Position numbers and translations under genes: made by a program
Part shown: in pieces, positions 37,701-44,900 of the stretch
Layout of the letters: each line of letters starts with the position of its first letter
Position numbering within the stretch: position 1 is the first letter of the stretch
Notes under the pieces: model-generated
Seen by the model: the letters and a program-made list of their open reading frames with translations, nothing else
Databases searched by the model: none
Told to the model about the DNA's origin: nothing
Assembly (NCBI RefSeq): GCF_910592395.1
Contig: NC_088318.1
Span: 17,050,349-17,114,348 of the forward strand
DNA from: Lineus longissimus
Taxonomy: Eukaryota > Nemertea > Pilidiophora > Heteronemertea > Lineidae
Direction: 5' to 3'
Length of the DNA stretch: 64,000 bases

Positions 37701-38338
37701 AGTCCTCGTTTCCCACCTCCAATAGGTTGCTGGGATTCGATGCAAAAGTGTTCCATAGGTAAGTTTGAATGACACAAAATGCCCATTTCCTTACAAGAAA
37801 TGGCCATTTTGTTAGTTCATACTTACCTATGGAACACGGCCCTCCCGCCGTCCCCACAAACGGGACATACTCTTTATTAACGCTCAAGAGTAAAGACTAA
37901 ATATGGCGGCATGAGATCGGCGCGATCTCGCGGGATCGGTCAGGGCGCCGCCTGGCGGCCGAGCTGTTAACTCAGTTCTCCCTTTAGAAAATTAAAGGGA
38001 TACTCTTGTGTTTGAGCCCAAATGGAGTAACATGCAAAAGTGTTCCATAGGTAAGTATGAACTAACAAAATGGCCATTTCTTGTAAGGAAATGGGCAGTT
38101 ACTGTTGGACGAGTCTGTGTCCCACTTTAACAGGTCATGTAAGATAGTTACTTTAACAGGTCATTTTCCATCTTTTCAGATTCAACCAGACATTCAGATC
38201 CCTCATGGTATCGACGGCCGTCCAACTGGTGAAGCCTACGTCACATTTGCGTCCAGAATCGAGGCTGAGCGTGCTGTAGCAGAACGCATGCGCAAACCAT
38301 TTGGAAACAGATACGTGGAAATGCTCATTGCCCAGTAG
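7574..38338 (+). CDS. ESRP: Epithelial splicing regulatory protein (ESRP/fusilli family), 11 exons, 5' end not found
   Basis: ESRPs are nuclear RNA-binding proteins that control epithelial alternative splicing. Eleven exons join with consistent phase: 7574-7799, 19103-19192, 19790-19844, 24240-24350, 26701-26876, 27011-27114, 29454-29669, 29822-30109, 30376-30631, 30915-31294 and 38180-38338. They total 2,061 nt, or 686 codons and TAG. The first three exons match the ESRP N-terminal RNase H-like region (key string [10 protein letters not shown], then [10 protein letters not shown]). Next come RRM1 ([20 protein letters not shown]), RRM2 ([14 protein letters not shown]), RRM3 ([16 protein letters not shown]), a Pro/Gln/Ala-rich linker and a C-terminal RRM-like fold (VVVMKDLP to GEAYVTF). 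The human proteins have an extra N-terminal stretch before the first exon seen here, so the start codon is missing. The last intron contains a DIRS retrotransposon in the sense orientation. Family identity is firm; ESRP1 versus ESRP2 cannot be assigned and the gene is probably a single invertebrate orthologue. Confidence 0.95.
7800..19102 (+). other. Long ESRP intron (11.3 kb)
   Basis: It separates the N-terminal-domain exons. I see no independent gene in it; short open frames on both strands lack splice context or recognisable motifs. A 14-bp inverted repeat with arms at 15,639-15,652 and 15,790-15,803 and a C-run near 16,742 are the only structures noted. Confidence 0.6.
19103..19192 (+). 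CDS. ESRP: ESRP exon, end of N-terminal domain
   Basis: The acceptor is GCTTTGCTCAG and the donor is GTAAGA at 19,193. The product is [17 protein letters not shown] competing AG at 19,107-19,108 would drop two residues (YL) and match the family less well. The frame stays open past the donor to 19,305, so intron retention would add residues before a stop. Confidence 0.85.
19790..19844 (+). CDS. ESRP: ESRP 55-nt exon linking the N-terminal domain to RRM1
   Basis: The acceptor is TCTATTTTCAG and the donor is GTAAGT at 19,845. Without this exon, joining 19,192 to 24,240 runs into TGA. With it, the phase is exactly right and the peptide [13 protein letters not shown] lines up with the family segment before RRM1. 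Confidence 0.85.
19845..24239 (+). other. ESRP intron (4.4 kb)
   Basis: No exon-like segment with family similarity and no independent gene was seen between these splice sites. Confidence 0.6.
24240..24350 (+). CDS. ESRP: ESRP exon, first half of RRM1
   Basis: The acceptor is TTTCTTTGCAG and the donor is GTAAGT at 24,351. It encodes the RNP-like beta-1 string VIRARGLPW and the first helix, [16 protein letters not shown]. Confidence 0.95.
24351..26700 (+). other. ESRP intron with a short echo of the next exon
   Basis: This 2.35-kb intron has no separate gene. Positions 26,579-26,598 are identical over 20 bases to 26,711-26,730 inside the following exon, and encode ALCLSK in one frame. Confidence 0.6.
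26701..26876 (+). CDS. ESRP: ESRP exon, second half of RRM1
   Basis: The acceptor is TTTGTTTTCCAG and the donor is GTATGT at 26,877. It encodes [19 protein letters not shown], the RNP1-containing half, then the RYIEVYKA strand that ends the domain. Confidence 0.95.
27011..27114 (+). CDS. ESRP: ESRP exon, linker and start of RRM2
   Basis: The acceptor is CCGTTCACAG and the donor is GTAGGT at 27,115. Read in the spliced frame it gives [11 protein letters not shown], then [17 protein letters not shown], the RRM2 beta-1 strand and helix. Confidence 0.93.
27115..29453 (+). other. ESRP intron (2.3 kb)
   Basis: Nothing gene-like was recognised. A short GA-rich tract lies near 27.85 kb. Confidence 0.55.
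29454..29669 (+). CDS. ESRP: ESRP exon, body of RRM2
   Basis: The acceptor is TCTTTTTGACAG and the donor is GTACAG at 29,670. It encodes [20 protein letters not shown] and [15 protein letters not shown], strongly typical of ESRP RRM2. Phase 0 at both ends makes it a skippable cassette. Confidence 0.95.
29822..30109 (+). CDS. ESRP: ESRP exon, linker and first half of RRM3 with a Pro-rich insert
   Basis: The acceptor is GACTTCTTCAG and the donor is a weak GTTGGT at 30,110. It encodes [20 protein letters not shown] and HGVHMVYNA, the RRM3 core. An extra [15 protein letters not shown] then sits in the loop before the next strand, where other family members go almost directly into [11 protein letters not shown]. 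Confidence 0.9.
30376..30631 (+). CDS. ESRP: ESRP exon, second half of RRM3 and proline-rich linker
   Basis: The acceptor is GTTCATTTCAG and the donor is GTAAGT at 30,632. [14 protein letters not shown] supplies the RNP1 strand and [16 protein letters not shown] closes RRM3. A Gln/Pro-rich stretch follows. Confidence 0.93.
30915..31294 (+). CDS. ESRP: ESRP exon, low-complexity linker and start of the last RRM
   Basis: The acceptor is TTCTTTGCAG and the donor is GTAAGC at 31,295. It encodes a Met/Gln/Pro/Ala-rich linker, the family's [10 protein letters not shown]-like string, then [20 protein letters not shown], the first part of a fourth RRM-like domain. Confidence 0.93.
31467..31542. repeat. 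35-bp tandem repeat in the last ESRP intron, split by the DIRS element
   Basis: Units lie at 31,467-31,501 and 31,502-31,536. A third unit starts at 31,537-31,542 and resumes at 38,098-38,123 after the inserted element. More decayed copies of the GGACGAATCTA-type core occur upstream from about 31,391. Adding one copy of GCA between the split halves rebuilds exactly 35 bp. Confidence 0.85.
31561..31732 (+). repeat. DIRS left inverted terminal repeat
   Basis: 172 bp, running from ACTTACCTATGG to TCTTTACTCTTG, match the reverse complement of 37,885-38,056 almost perfectly (one mismatch seen, near 31,717). The GC-rich centre contains further short palindromes. Confidence 0.95.
32028..34316 (+). 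CDS. DIRS ORF1, Gag-like protein (762 aa)
   Basis: It starts at an ATG and ends at TGA (34,314-34,316). The first ~30 residues are unusually hydrophobic, so a downstream Met is possible as the true start. The next ~450 residues are Ser/Pro/Gly-rich and probably disordered. The C-terminal third is helical, with strings such as [20 protein letters not shown] and a basic tail, RRTGKRKN to RPRGAGRKR, suited to nucleic-acid binding. Position and composition fit the Gag-like ORF1 of DIRS elements. I see no zinc knuckle. The last 59 bases overlap the RT frame. Confidence 0.8.
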   Translation: MFSFPLIIASFLAYLGFPVFLLSLVPFFIWRTPPTASFVSPQRNASGGGKRAAKTPKPSSGSVSGHITRRSSKPPATTPSVSRVPVPAAAAKDAGSDIINVCGPKGDLHPISLQGFNIPRTSGNLPVPLSSAPPSTSPLYPREHPASGPPIAVPVTDAGSRFSVTEDSTGGFSQSLLRNNPSPHGHSRVGPDLITPPPKRHASSVTAFPPSVPPSKRASGSSIPAKELRAFPVSDFVLPEMQAPSYVGQPLGWNQPEVPPPPRSRGVVPMERATQRGHLNSGSEYGQLPLPEDPFARTYGFQGSLMRSPSPQPPVVERSRTSGPEPESGQQLSQLIQMVAGLSDRLSHLEQGSGSSGAPGPIGYPPSDSSILEEFSENESSQPGYRSPNQEELSPEEASILSDMRTLRSLIRAYLPQDLCPTPPELPALSTPTFSLWGQEVDPNPQVAQGSTRALEFLPPSPSVLAVSELLERTIRDSQGAHQRTSIPVLPAVGPEAWCKPGKLFTAQLPPVRQYRADYYRVSSAGCPAAASTSILKDDVQLDQLVPRVTSSSAYRDLRAQEGLAKNTLAVLSYAEHTNLALARSLKDNESLSDDTKSLVTSLSHSIRHAIALSAKTAANSVLLRRDAALGSLNVIRSLQLEGALRTAPMDGSFLFADSVQEAAQAQKDWDKLYAPTATQRAKTSLPNARKIERPQQASGSIPYARQVLPRPTPPSQPAPAGSFRREAEGRRTGKRKNTSSNQGGSGPTKHSFRPRGAGRKR
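34258..36420 (+). CDS. DIRS reverse transcriptase-RNase H polyprotein (up to 720 aa)
   Basis: The RT palm motifs are present: [20 protein letters not shown], then [36 protein letters not shown], and the catalytic YLDD at about residues 237-240 of this frame (34,967-34,978). RNase H follows, with [14 protein letters not shown] (from 35,461), [22 protein letters not shown] and [16 protein letters not shown] supplying the acidic and His residues. The C-terminal region [17 protein letters not shown] to [13 protein letters not shown] is the conserved block that follows RNase H in DIRS proteins. The frame opens at a GTG and its first ATG is 34,438. It is +1 relative to ORF1, so expression probably needs frameshifting or internal initiation. 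Confidence 0.93.
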   Translation: MDPVRLSTPFAQGVLAGRGDSPLLSPPGRKKEPTPVVGGRLQKFADIWDDWCPKGSPVPNMLRYGVKLDFNRTPPTTIYPTPVQPPKDPVKASALQAEVATLLEKQAIQVLQDPCSPGFYSHVFLVPKKAGTWRLIIDLSRLNTFLNVPHFKMETTRSIATAIQPNDWAVSMDLMDAYLHVPIHPDYQHFLRFHYEGKTYQFRALPFGLASAPLIFTMIVTAFVAPFHVMGFKLHHYLDDWLLRCKSRELLLQQLQVLKQKVVSAGWIINETKSEFIPSQDFVYVGVRFLTAIGKMLPPLDRIKKILHLVAEFRGRTQAPARRCLSLLGLLNSAADQIPLGRLYMRPIQMFLMSLWKPHRDPLDKLVLIPQYLLKNVWNFWESETRLQSGVDLAPPPPEVSLFTDASLLGWGAHLNNGDMSIRGLWTREETILPINILEMKAVLLAVRALSLRLKNRRVTLFSDNSTVVAYVRRQGGTKSGILCQLTWELYHLCADLGVSICARHIPGNRNILADALSRQNKLVQTEWTLHQEIVDDLCRLWQSPKVDLFATRLNNRLPIYYSPLPDEEALEVDSLTASWVGLNAYAFPPLPLIQPVLNKILTSHPVRITLIAPCWPNQAWFPALLELLIDHPRSLPTWKHLLWHPLGRCYHQNPGFFKFHAWNLSSCISTREAFRTSLSSACPHLKGGLPLMCIKESGLPSLPGAGRTELIRSLPLYTD
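34398..37310 (+). CDS. DIRS tyrosine recombinase frame, overlapping RT over most of its length
   Basis: The recombinase core runs from about 36,240 to the stop at 37,308-37,310. Catalytic residues visible are Arg in [10 protein letters not shown] (codons 36,729-36,734), the HxxR of [10 protein letters not shown] (His 37,125-37,127, Arg 37,134-37,136), the [11 protein letters not shown] region and the nucleophile Tyr (37,233-37,235). Upstream the same frame stays open through the whole RT gene, encoding a Ser/Arg/Pro-rich, probably disordered stretch. This frame is also that of ORF1, separated from it only by the TGA at 34,314-34,316. The real start of the recombinase protein is unknown. The first ATG after that TGA is 34,653. 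Confidence 0.88.
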   Translation: MGRLVPKGVPSPKHVEVRSETRFQPYPPDYHISNPSSATEGPSQGLCPPSRGRDITGEASYPGPSRSMLPRLLQPRFLGSQESRDMEADHRSFQVKHLLECSSFQDGNHQVYSNGDTAQRLGGIDGFNGCVLTCTDPSRLSTLPSIPLRRKDVSIQGPAVRSGIGTPNFYDDSHSLRRSLSRDGVQAPSLPRRLATPLQIAGTTTATTSGSKAKSSFRRLDYQRNKVRIHTIPRLRLRWSSVPYGHWENAAPPRQDKENSSSRRRIQRKDSSSRKAMLEPFGTSEFGSRPNPPWPSIYASHPDVSNVSMETPQGPIRQVGIDTSIPTQERLELLGVGDSSPKRCRSCSTAPRSVPVHRCFPTRVGSTSEQRGHVHKRSMDKGGDHSSNKYIGNEGCPSCREGSFPSPEESESNPVLRQFYSSSICQETGRHKVRHSLPANLGALPSLCRPWSIDMCQTHTGQSQHPCRRPVPSEQASSDRVDTPSGDCRRPLSPLAISEGRSVRHQAEQSPSHLLLSTSGRRGPGSRQPYSLLGRAERICVSTPPSHPTSPEQDLDQPSGENNSHRTLLAKSGLVPSIAGAPDRSPQESSYLEAPPVAPPGEMLPPEPWIFQVSRLELIQLHLHQRGFSDIAVKRMSAPQRGSTLDVYQGKWSTFTSWCRENGVNPISPSIYRLVDFLIELFTERQLSVTAIKGYKSAIASTLRVLSTWDLRWEDQITPLFRGMLLERPRPVHNTPKWDLSVVLKVLMRHPFEPMSISSMKYLTLKTVFLVALATAQRRSELHALSFKKLAFREGGEVILAFIPGFLAKNQGPAASRPPVTIPSLSGTISYDLPDRTLCPVRALKFYINRTKPPGIRQGRERLFLSYKEGNKREIAAATISRWIVETIRLSYNTLKTSSDLRALANISAHEVRALATSWANYRGVALQEVVSAACWSNHSTFSRFYLRDVSSLVDGMHTIGPIVSAGHVV
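37740..37837 (+). repeat. DIRS internal complementary region
   Basis: Positions 37,740-37,782 are the reverse complement of the left tip (31,543-31,585). Positions 37,780-37,837 are the reverse complement of the right tip (38,040-38,097). The halves share TGC. This matches the template thought to align both ends of the cDNA for circle formation in DIRS replication. Confidence 0.95.
37885..38056 (-). repeat. DIRS right inverted terminal repeat
   Basis: 172 bp, the inverse partner of 31,561-31,732. The outer tip 38,057-38,097 differs from the left tip, as expected for the non-identical ends of DIRS elements. Confidence 0.95.
38180..38338 (+). CDS. ESRP: ESRP last coding exon, end of the fourth RRM-like domain
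   Basis: The acceptor is CATCTTTTCAG, 82 bp beyond the DIRS right end. It encodes [16 protein letters not shown] and RYVEMLIAQ, then TAG at 38,336-38,338. Phase 0 joins it cleanly to the exon ending at 31,294. Confidence 0.93.
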   Translation: MQPDIQIPHGIDGRPTGEAYVTFASRIEAERAVAERMRKPFGNRYVEMLIAQ

Positions 38339-41300
38339 TTCTAGTGACTGAAATTTAGTTGAAGATTTTTTAATGCATTTGCTCTGTTCTGGAGTGATTA
38401 TAATGTGACTTCACCAAGTTGTTTTTGTTATGACTGGGAGGTTCATCCTTTGAATTACTATCGGATAGAATGATTGTCCAACGACTCTTCTAAAAGAAAT
38501 GGTTTCCGAAAAGGTTATTAAGCAAAACCACACCTGTAAATATCTGTGCTAGAGTTTTGATGCTCATTCCAGTGCACCTTGGCTCCAGGACAGAGCAGTA
38601 CAAGCATGGCTCTGCAATGACAGTCTACACAAAAAGTTCAACCTCGTACCTCGTCGTGTTTTCACTAATTCAGTCAAGCACGTGGAGCTATGCATGCAGC
38701 GCCTGGCAACATTGTCTTCCAGATAATCTACAAACGTCCAGTTGCAGAAATGCGCATTACATGTATTTTCATAAGATATTGTTACATTTGTGTGCCTTAC
38801 CAACTGAACCATGTGTCACCATTGTATGCCTAGGATCCGTGTTATTTTGAAATGGCATTTGATTTTTTTGTGATTTTTGACACTCAAACGACAGCTACTG
38901 TTGCATTTTGCTTTGCAAATTTGTGATTGCAAATCCGTATTACAATCCGGGTGTAGATTTCTAGTTGTCGAAGAAGCTTTTGTAAATCGTGCCTTAGAAG
39001 TTGATTGGGGTTGTGGTGCTAGACCACTTGTGATATAAACTGCCATATTCGTGACGTCACAACACGAATTGCCGACGTCATCACTGCAAGTCGTCTGCTT
39101 CAGTATTCCATTGGCAATAATGAGAAAAGAGGTGAATTTGAAAGCCACGTGGCATATTAAACTAGTCTTCCACGGTTATTCGATGTAGTATTTTCTGAAT
39201 ATGAAATTGCTTCGTTTTGCTCATGACAAAGGCGACATATTTTCAAAGCTTATCTAGAATATCGTTCCTACGCTGCATCAAAAATGATATAGATTAATAT
39301 ATATATATACGATATACTTTATATTTGATTGCTATTCAGAGAAAACTTTTAGATGTACATATACTTTATGCATGAATGATGATGTAAATATTTTGTTTAG
39401 AATATGATAAATGATTATGCATGAAAACTTTTAGATAAGATTTTAACCGTTCGCCCAGTGCTTCCAAGCAAAGTTTACATGCTAATAGAACCAATCATAA
39501 TAACTCTGTGCTTTAATTGGCTTGTTGTCAATGTGACTGTGGTTACCAATGTTGCTATGGTCACTAATTGACAGCTGCCTGTCAAATTGCTCATCACGCC
39601 TACAGTCTTGGTCAAAAGTACCTCATGCCTAGAATGTTGTAAAGGTTAAAACATGAAATGATTTGTTGCTCAAATGACAGCATTCAAACTGACCATGGTT
39701 TCGTCTTGTCTTCCACAGTTTCACCAAATACATAATTCATAACTCCTTGTAAAATGTGTGTGAAGCCGGTATTTTTTACTTTGCTGTAGAAATGATATAT
39801 CATATCATGAAAATGTTATTTGAAGTACTTTTGGCGAAGATTGCAGCTAACTCACTTTGCATTCCACGCTGGTATGGTATCTTAGTTAAGGCTCATAATT
39901 CGAAGTGTTGTCTCCCCGAATGCCTGCTTTGAAAAAAATTAATAAATTCGTGTAAAATTTAGCAAGTAAATGTTGGTAGACGACAATTGTGATCGTTTGA
40001 GAAGAAGTTTTAAGAGTCAATTATGTTCGATGAATCGTCCAATCAGAAGCTTGCAATCCTGCTTCACCGAGATAGTGAATTGAAATGAACCAATCACAAG
40101 TGATTATTTTTTGGAAACGTAATGGCAGTTTTGCTGAGCCAAGGGTGAATGAGCGTAAAAATAAATGTAACTACATGAGTTGAACTCATGCCTGATGTGT
40201 AAATATAAAATGATTATTTGAATATTATGAATTCGGACATTGTCTGAAAGCTGCTCGGTCATTGTATGAGGAAATGTAGTTGTCCACGAAATGTTACTGT
40301 GTAGTGGCACCAACCATGCCCTAGAGTATGCACGCTTTAGATGTATAGGATTTGCTCGATTTGTACAAAGTTGCAATATACGCTGATTGATATTATAAAA
40401 TCAGCTGCATTTAATTTAATTGATTATTCATCAGGTAATAACTGATATGTTCCTTTTAAGGAATTGTGGTATTTTAATTAAGATGTCGACCATTTGTGGT
40501 CAACATAGTATTTACCATCTTTCTAGCACGTTTCACATAAGCCTGCTGTATCCTCTATTTAAAAGCATATTGAACCTTCGGGCTGAGTACCGTGTTATAT
40601 GGAACGCATCCCTCGATCTTTAGGAAATGTCAAACTCAGTTACCATCACGAACAGGACACAGTTGAATTTGTCATCACCACAACATCAATGGTGCGTGAA
40701 TATTTTCATGGCACATCCAATGATGACGTCATCTCCTGTGTCTATTTCATGATACGGATGCGTCATATTGTTGTTGGAGGTTCCACATTCGTCCGATGCC
40801 CTTCGTGTAGCCTTGTACTCGTCCAATACCAAGTTTAGAAGCAGTTGTATAACAATGACATGACGAGCTGACCTACTCCTTCAAGAGCAAGCCTCTTGGT
40901 CTCCTTTTAAGGCAGTCAGTTTGACAGTGCTCGCTCTTTCTAAAACTTGTTCTACTTTTTCATGAGAGATATCAGGCGACTGTGGAAGTTTCAACATGCA
41001 CTATTAAAACTGTTGGGATGTTCTAAGATAAAAATGAACATATTTTCCTTTAAATTATTCCAACATAATTTTGTGTAAATATTTTATGTGCAATATTTAT
41101 GTATGTTTTATTATGAATGTTTTTTTATGATTGTTTGCCGCCAATTCTTTGATTTGGAATTTGTTAGATTTACATTCGTGGTCCATTCGCTGCGTTTAGG
41201 TTTAATTGACTGCGGGACTACACATTATTCTGGATATAGAATGAAATTAATTACACCAGTTACTTTCAAAGCCGTTCATTTTTTTCAAAAATATGTGAAC

Positions 41301-41822
41301 ACCGTTACGGTACTGCGTTGGATCACGTGGATATGAGCTAGTTGACTAGTTTTAGAGATTAGAGTTGGAGCACAGCAGAAAAAAACATTCGATGGGAATT
41401 AAGGAGCTTTATCAATACAGAACCATTCCTATGAAATACTATTAGATGGCTAACAGGCATGCATGATTATTCATTAACTCCTTTATCCCATTTTCAAAAC
41501 TAAACTAAAACGATGTTCCAGTCAACCACGCCTTAACTAAGCGTGGTGCCAAAATTTAATGCTAAATTTTCGAGACTTTCAAATGTGAGACAAGTAATTT
41601 ATAACAAATGGTCAAAGTGGCATTATTTCGCTAGTGTCAGTGCTCGAAAGACACTGACGTCACTTCCTGGTTCTGAAATTAACATAATTAAAGGAGGCGC
41701 CAAATATATGTGGTTGCCAAAATTTGTACATGCGAATTATTAAATGACACTGTAGTTGTATACACATAGTAATGCATAGCAACATTTTATTGTCTTTGTA
41801 ATAAAATTATATACAATTCAAT
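38339..41822 (+). other. ESRP 3' UTR and downstream spacer
   Basis: No coding gene was recognised. Candidate AATAAA poly(A) signals on the plus strand lie at 39,941-39,946 and 41,800-41,805. The first would give a 3' UTR of about 1.6 kb. Confidence 0.5.
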
Positions 41823-41964
41823 ATGGTGGTGGTTTTGGTGTTGGTTACCTTGGTGACGGCTTCCTGGCTAGATATGGCCGTACGGCAGTCGCAGGTTCTG
41901 TCGCTAAATCTCTCCTACGCACCCTTTCTTAACGAGGAGCTTGTGCTGAACTTTGAATTTGTTG
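41823..41964 (+). CDS. Possible first coding exon of a secreted protein (weak)
   Basis: ATG at 41,823 opens MVVVLVLVTLVTASW, a good signal-peptide-like hydrophobic run. A soluble-looking tail ends at a usable donor, GTGAGG at 41,965. If unspliced, the frame stops at TAG seven codons later. No second exon was found and no family is recognised. Composition around it (CpG-richer to about 42.5 kb) would suit a promoter or first-exon region. Chance is a real alternative. Confidence 0.22.
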
Positions 41965-44900
41965 GTGAGGGTAATATCTAGAATTTGTGATGCTGTCGCG
42001 ATGCAACCCGCCGGATTTGGTACTCCATTCGGCAAATCTCACGGAGCCTCTATATCTTGCTTTCTTTCTGTATACTCACGGCGTTCCTAACACTAGTAAT
42101 TCTGGAGTTTTAACAGAAAAAAACCTCATCGAAACAATTCTAGTCAAACGAGTGGTGCTAATCAGTCAATACCAAAACAATGGTGACACATTTGAACTTC
42201 AGCACAAGTAATTTAAATCTGCTTCCGGTTTTGGTAAAAATGGCGTCGGGTTATGTTCGAAAAAGAGGATTACCTGAGAACGAGGCTCTGGCGGCGGTGT
42301 CTCTGTTTCCACTGCATGCGCTTGTCCTTGTTTCCAAGGCAACAGACGCGGTGGCTTCGGGACGCTAGGCACCAAGGCCTGTAGGATAGCTGGTGCAGGA
42401 ATCGGGTGCGGTTTAATTCTCCTTCCAACTTCCGGTACGCGTCAAGTCTTGCGCACGCTGGCTGTTTACGTCTCCCGCTCTCAGTAAGAGGCTCGCTTCT
42501 TACACGAGCGCTCTTTACTAGCGATAGACATCCTTAGTCGGTTTGCCTGAGACTTGTGGGTCAGGGTTTCATCCTCATTTTACATGGACGCTCCGCAGCC
42601 CCTCCGCTCTTTAGCTGGATCTTACATAGTCTAGTTACCTGAGGGCCCTGGGCTTTGTCTTTCGCAGTAGTACTATCAATGCTTACACTACACGGTGACT
42701 GATGCATAGCTTACCTTTTATTTATTTCATTTCCTCAGATAAAACAAAATCAACGTCTTCCAAAGTTGTAAAATATGAGGTGGTGGCAGTAACATATCCC
42801 TAGTACTAGTTTTAACTGTTATTTGACTATAAAGTATATATCAATAGTTAACTATCATTATTTATTATAACATATATATTGTTATTAGATATCAGTGATA
42901 ATGTTTAGTTAGATAAAGATAATATATTGGTATTGTTATTAGAACTAGGTCAGATGTTGTCACGTGACACGAAGGTGTGACAGCACCGAGTGACGTCATG
43001 AAGACACTATTTATTTTCAATTGCATTTTACTGAGAGGCAGTATTTTGCTATATTTACCAGATATTGTGTTCAACGATTATTTTCAGTTTTTTGCTTTAT
43101 GCAGACTCTTGGTAATATAAAACCGGAACGAGGCAATATCGCGACAGAGACGTCTATCGGTCAAACTAGGAACCAAGTTTTTCTTCCCATAATAGATCTT
43201 ACATAACTTGACCTCTTATACTGAAAATCTCCCCAAGTTACATTTGTATTATTCTTTTATATTGATGCTCAAAATCTCAAAATAACTTGTATTTTTTTCC
43301 ATACTTATTAGCTCATAAACATAATCTCATGAACTACACATATCAAGTTGAATAATTAAACATATCTAAACGGGGACGGTCACGTGATCAGCCCAGCTGA
43401 TTGAAACGTCCTCATCATTTCACTGTGCTAATTGATGTTTTGCCGAAACTGCAAAAATATTGCAGATAATTATTGGCCGTTAAGTTCGTCTACTTAGAGT
43501 GCAATATATTGTACATTCCAGACTAAATTAACAACATTATTGATACTTTTGGTGACAATTCCACAAGTTTGATAGAAAATGATTGAATAAATTGACAAAA
43601 CAGAAATTGTCCATGAAAAGAAAATCATCAATCAAAAACTTTGTTTTGTTTAGGACAACTGATTAAGTTGCAGGGGTAAGATAAGTGCGTTAAAAACACA
43701 GTTAAGTGGAATGTCACCACACTTTTCTTTCGGAATGTCTTTTTGTTAATAAAAGGGTGTACTCTTGCAAAGTCACTGAGTAATTAATTAGTTAAATTAA
43801 TCAGTGTCTGTAATGTTTGTTATTGTGTTTCTTTAATTTATTGCTAAACATACTGAATAACGAAATAAAAGATTGTATCAGTACAAGATGGGTGGCGTGT
43901 GTTAGTCACGTGGTGGCGGTGGCGCACTTTGATTGGTAAGAGACCTATAGAATCAAATCGTACAACTGTACAATGCGGGGTGGAATTTACAAGCATTCGC
44001 ATTTTGAGTCACTGTTCCGTTGAGTTTTCTAAGGGCAAACATTGCTACTAATCCCAGTTCCAAAACACGATTGGCCCGAACTCCGAGGAGCATGACGAGC
44101 GCAGGTACGTCGTAGCCGTGCATCGCCGTTTAGGAATGATCTTCTCGTATGACCATGCATATCGTCATGTCGCATCAGATTTGTTGACCGCGCAAGTCTG
44201 CCCTCACCGAGACGAAAGATGGAGACATGGTCAGTGGAGTGGATCAGAAAGTTCCAATTTGCCCCCGAATAGAATTTGAGTGGCCGCAAAACCCTCAAAG
44301 CTTTTTCAAAAGCTCAAAAATGTTAATTTCTGAAGAGTTTACAGGTGACCCAGAACAGCACTGCATGTACATTATGCATGTATAGTACACTTTGATTTTT
44401 TTTCTCTGTTGCGGATCCGGATCGATAGGAAGACCCGTACGGTAGTACAATAAAGAGGGACCCATTTTATGTTTCCGATCATTACCGACGATATGTGCCG
44501 GTGCCGGTGAAGATGTCGACGCTGTTTCATGGCGTCATCCCCAAAGGGAATCGGAGATTGACCGAACGTTTTACGATTAATGCCGAATGAAATCAACTGG
44601 TGTGGCCGATGCCGGTGATGATCCCGATGCGGTTTACTCGATAATCTGATATCGGCCGAACTATCACGAACACCATCAAATTACAGTAAAGTATAGCCTA
44701 AGGCTCCCACCTAGCTTTGGTATTCATACATCAGTAAAGCCGATGCAGTTTTAAACGTTATAATTATAGAATTGAATATTCAAGTCGCTCCCCTGGAAAG
44801 TTAGTTATTTGGTTTGCAAACATCATTTTTGGCTTTTTTAATTGAGAATATTTATCTAACTGAAGATTGCAGATGCTGCCACAACCATACCTTGATCATG

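Larger units (their letters stand above)
31543..38097 (+). mobile_element. DIRS-type tyrosine-recombinase retrotransposon, apparently complete (6,555 bp)
   Basis: DIRS elements copy through RNA, form a circle and insert with a tyrosine recombinase rather than an integrase. The sequence shows every expected part. There are 172-bp inverted terminal repeats (31,561-31,732 and 37,885-38,056) with distinct outer tips. An internal complementary region (37,740-37,837) is the reverse complement of the two tips joined. Three ORFs are Gag-like, RT-RNase H and recombinase. GCA bounds both ends, and the internal junction shares the matching TGC. There is no target-site duplication. No frameshift or stop interrupts the RT or recombinase domains, which suggests a young copy. 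It lies in the sense direction in the last ESRP intron and enlarges it from 333 bp to 6,885 bp. Confidence 0.95.

Noticed and set aside
42180-42368. Short frame with MASGYVRKRGLPENEAL as a possible first exon
   Set aside because: No donor follows, the frame ends within 43 residues, and the reverse strand also offers a donor. A promoter or UTR seems likelier.
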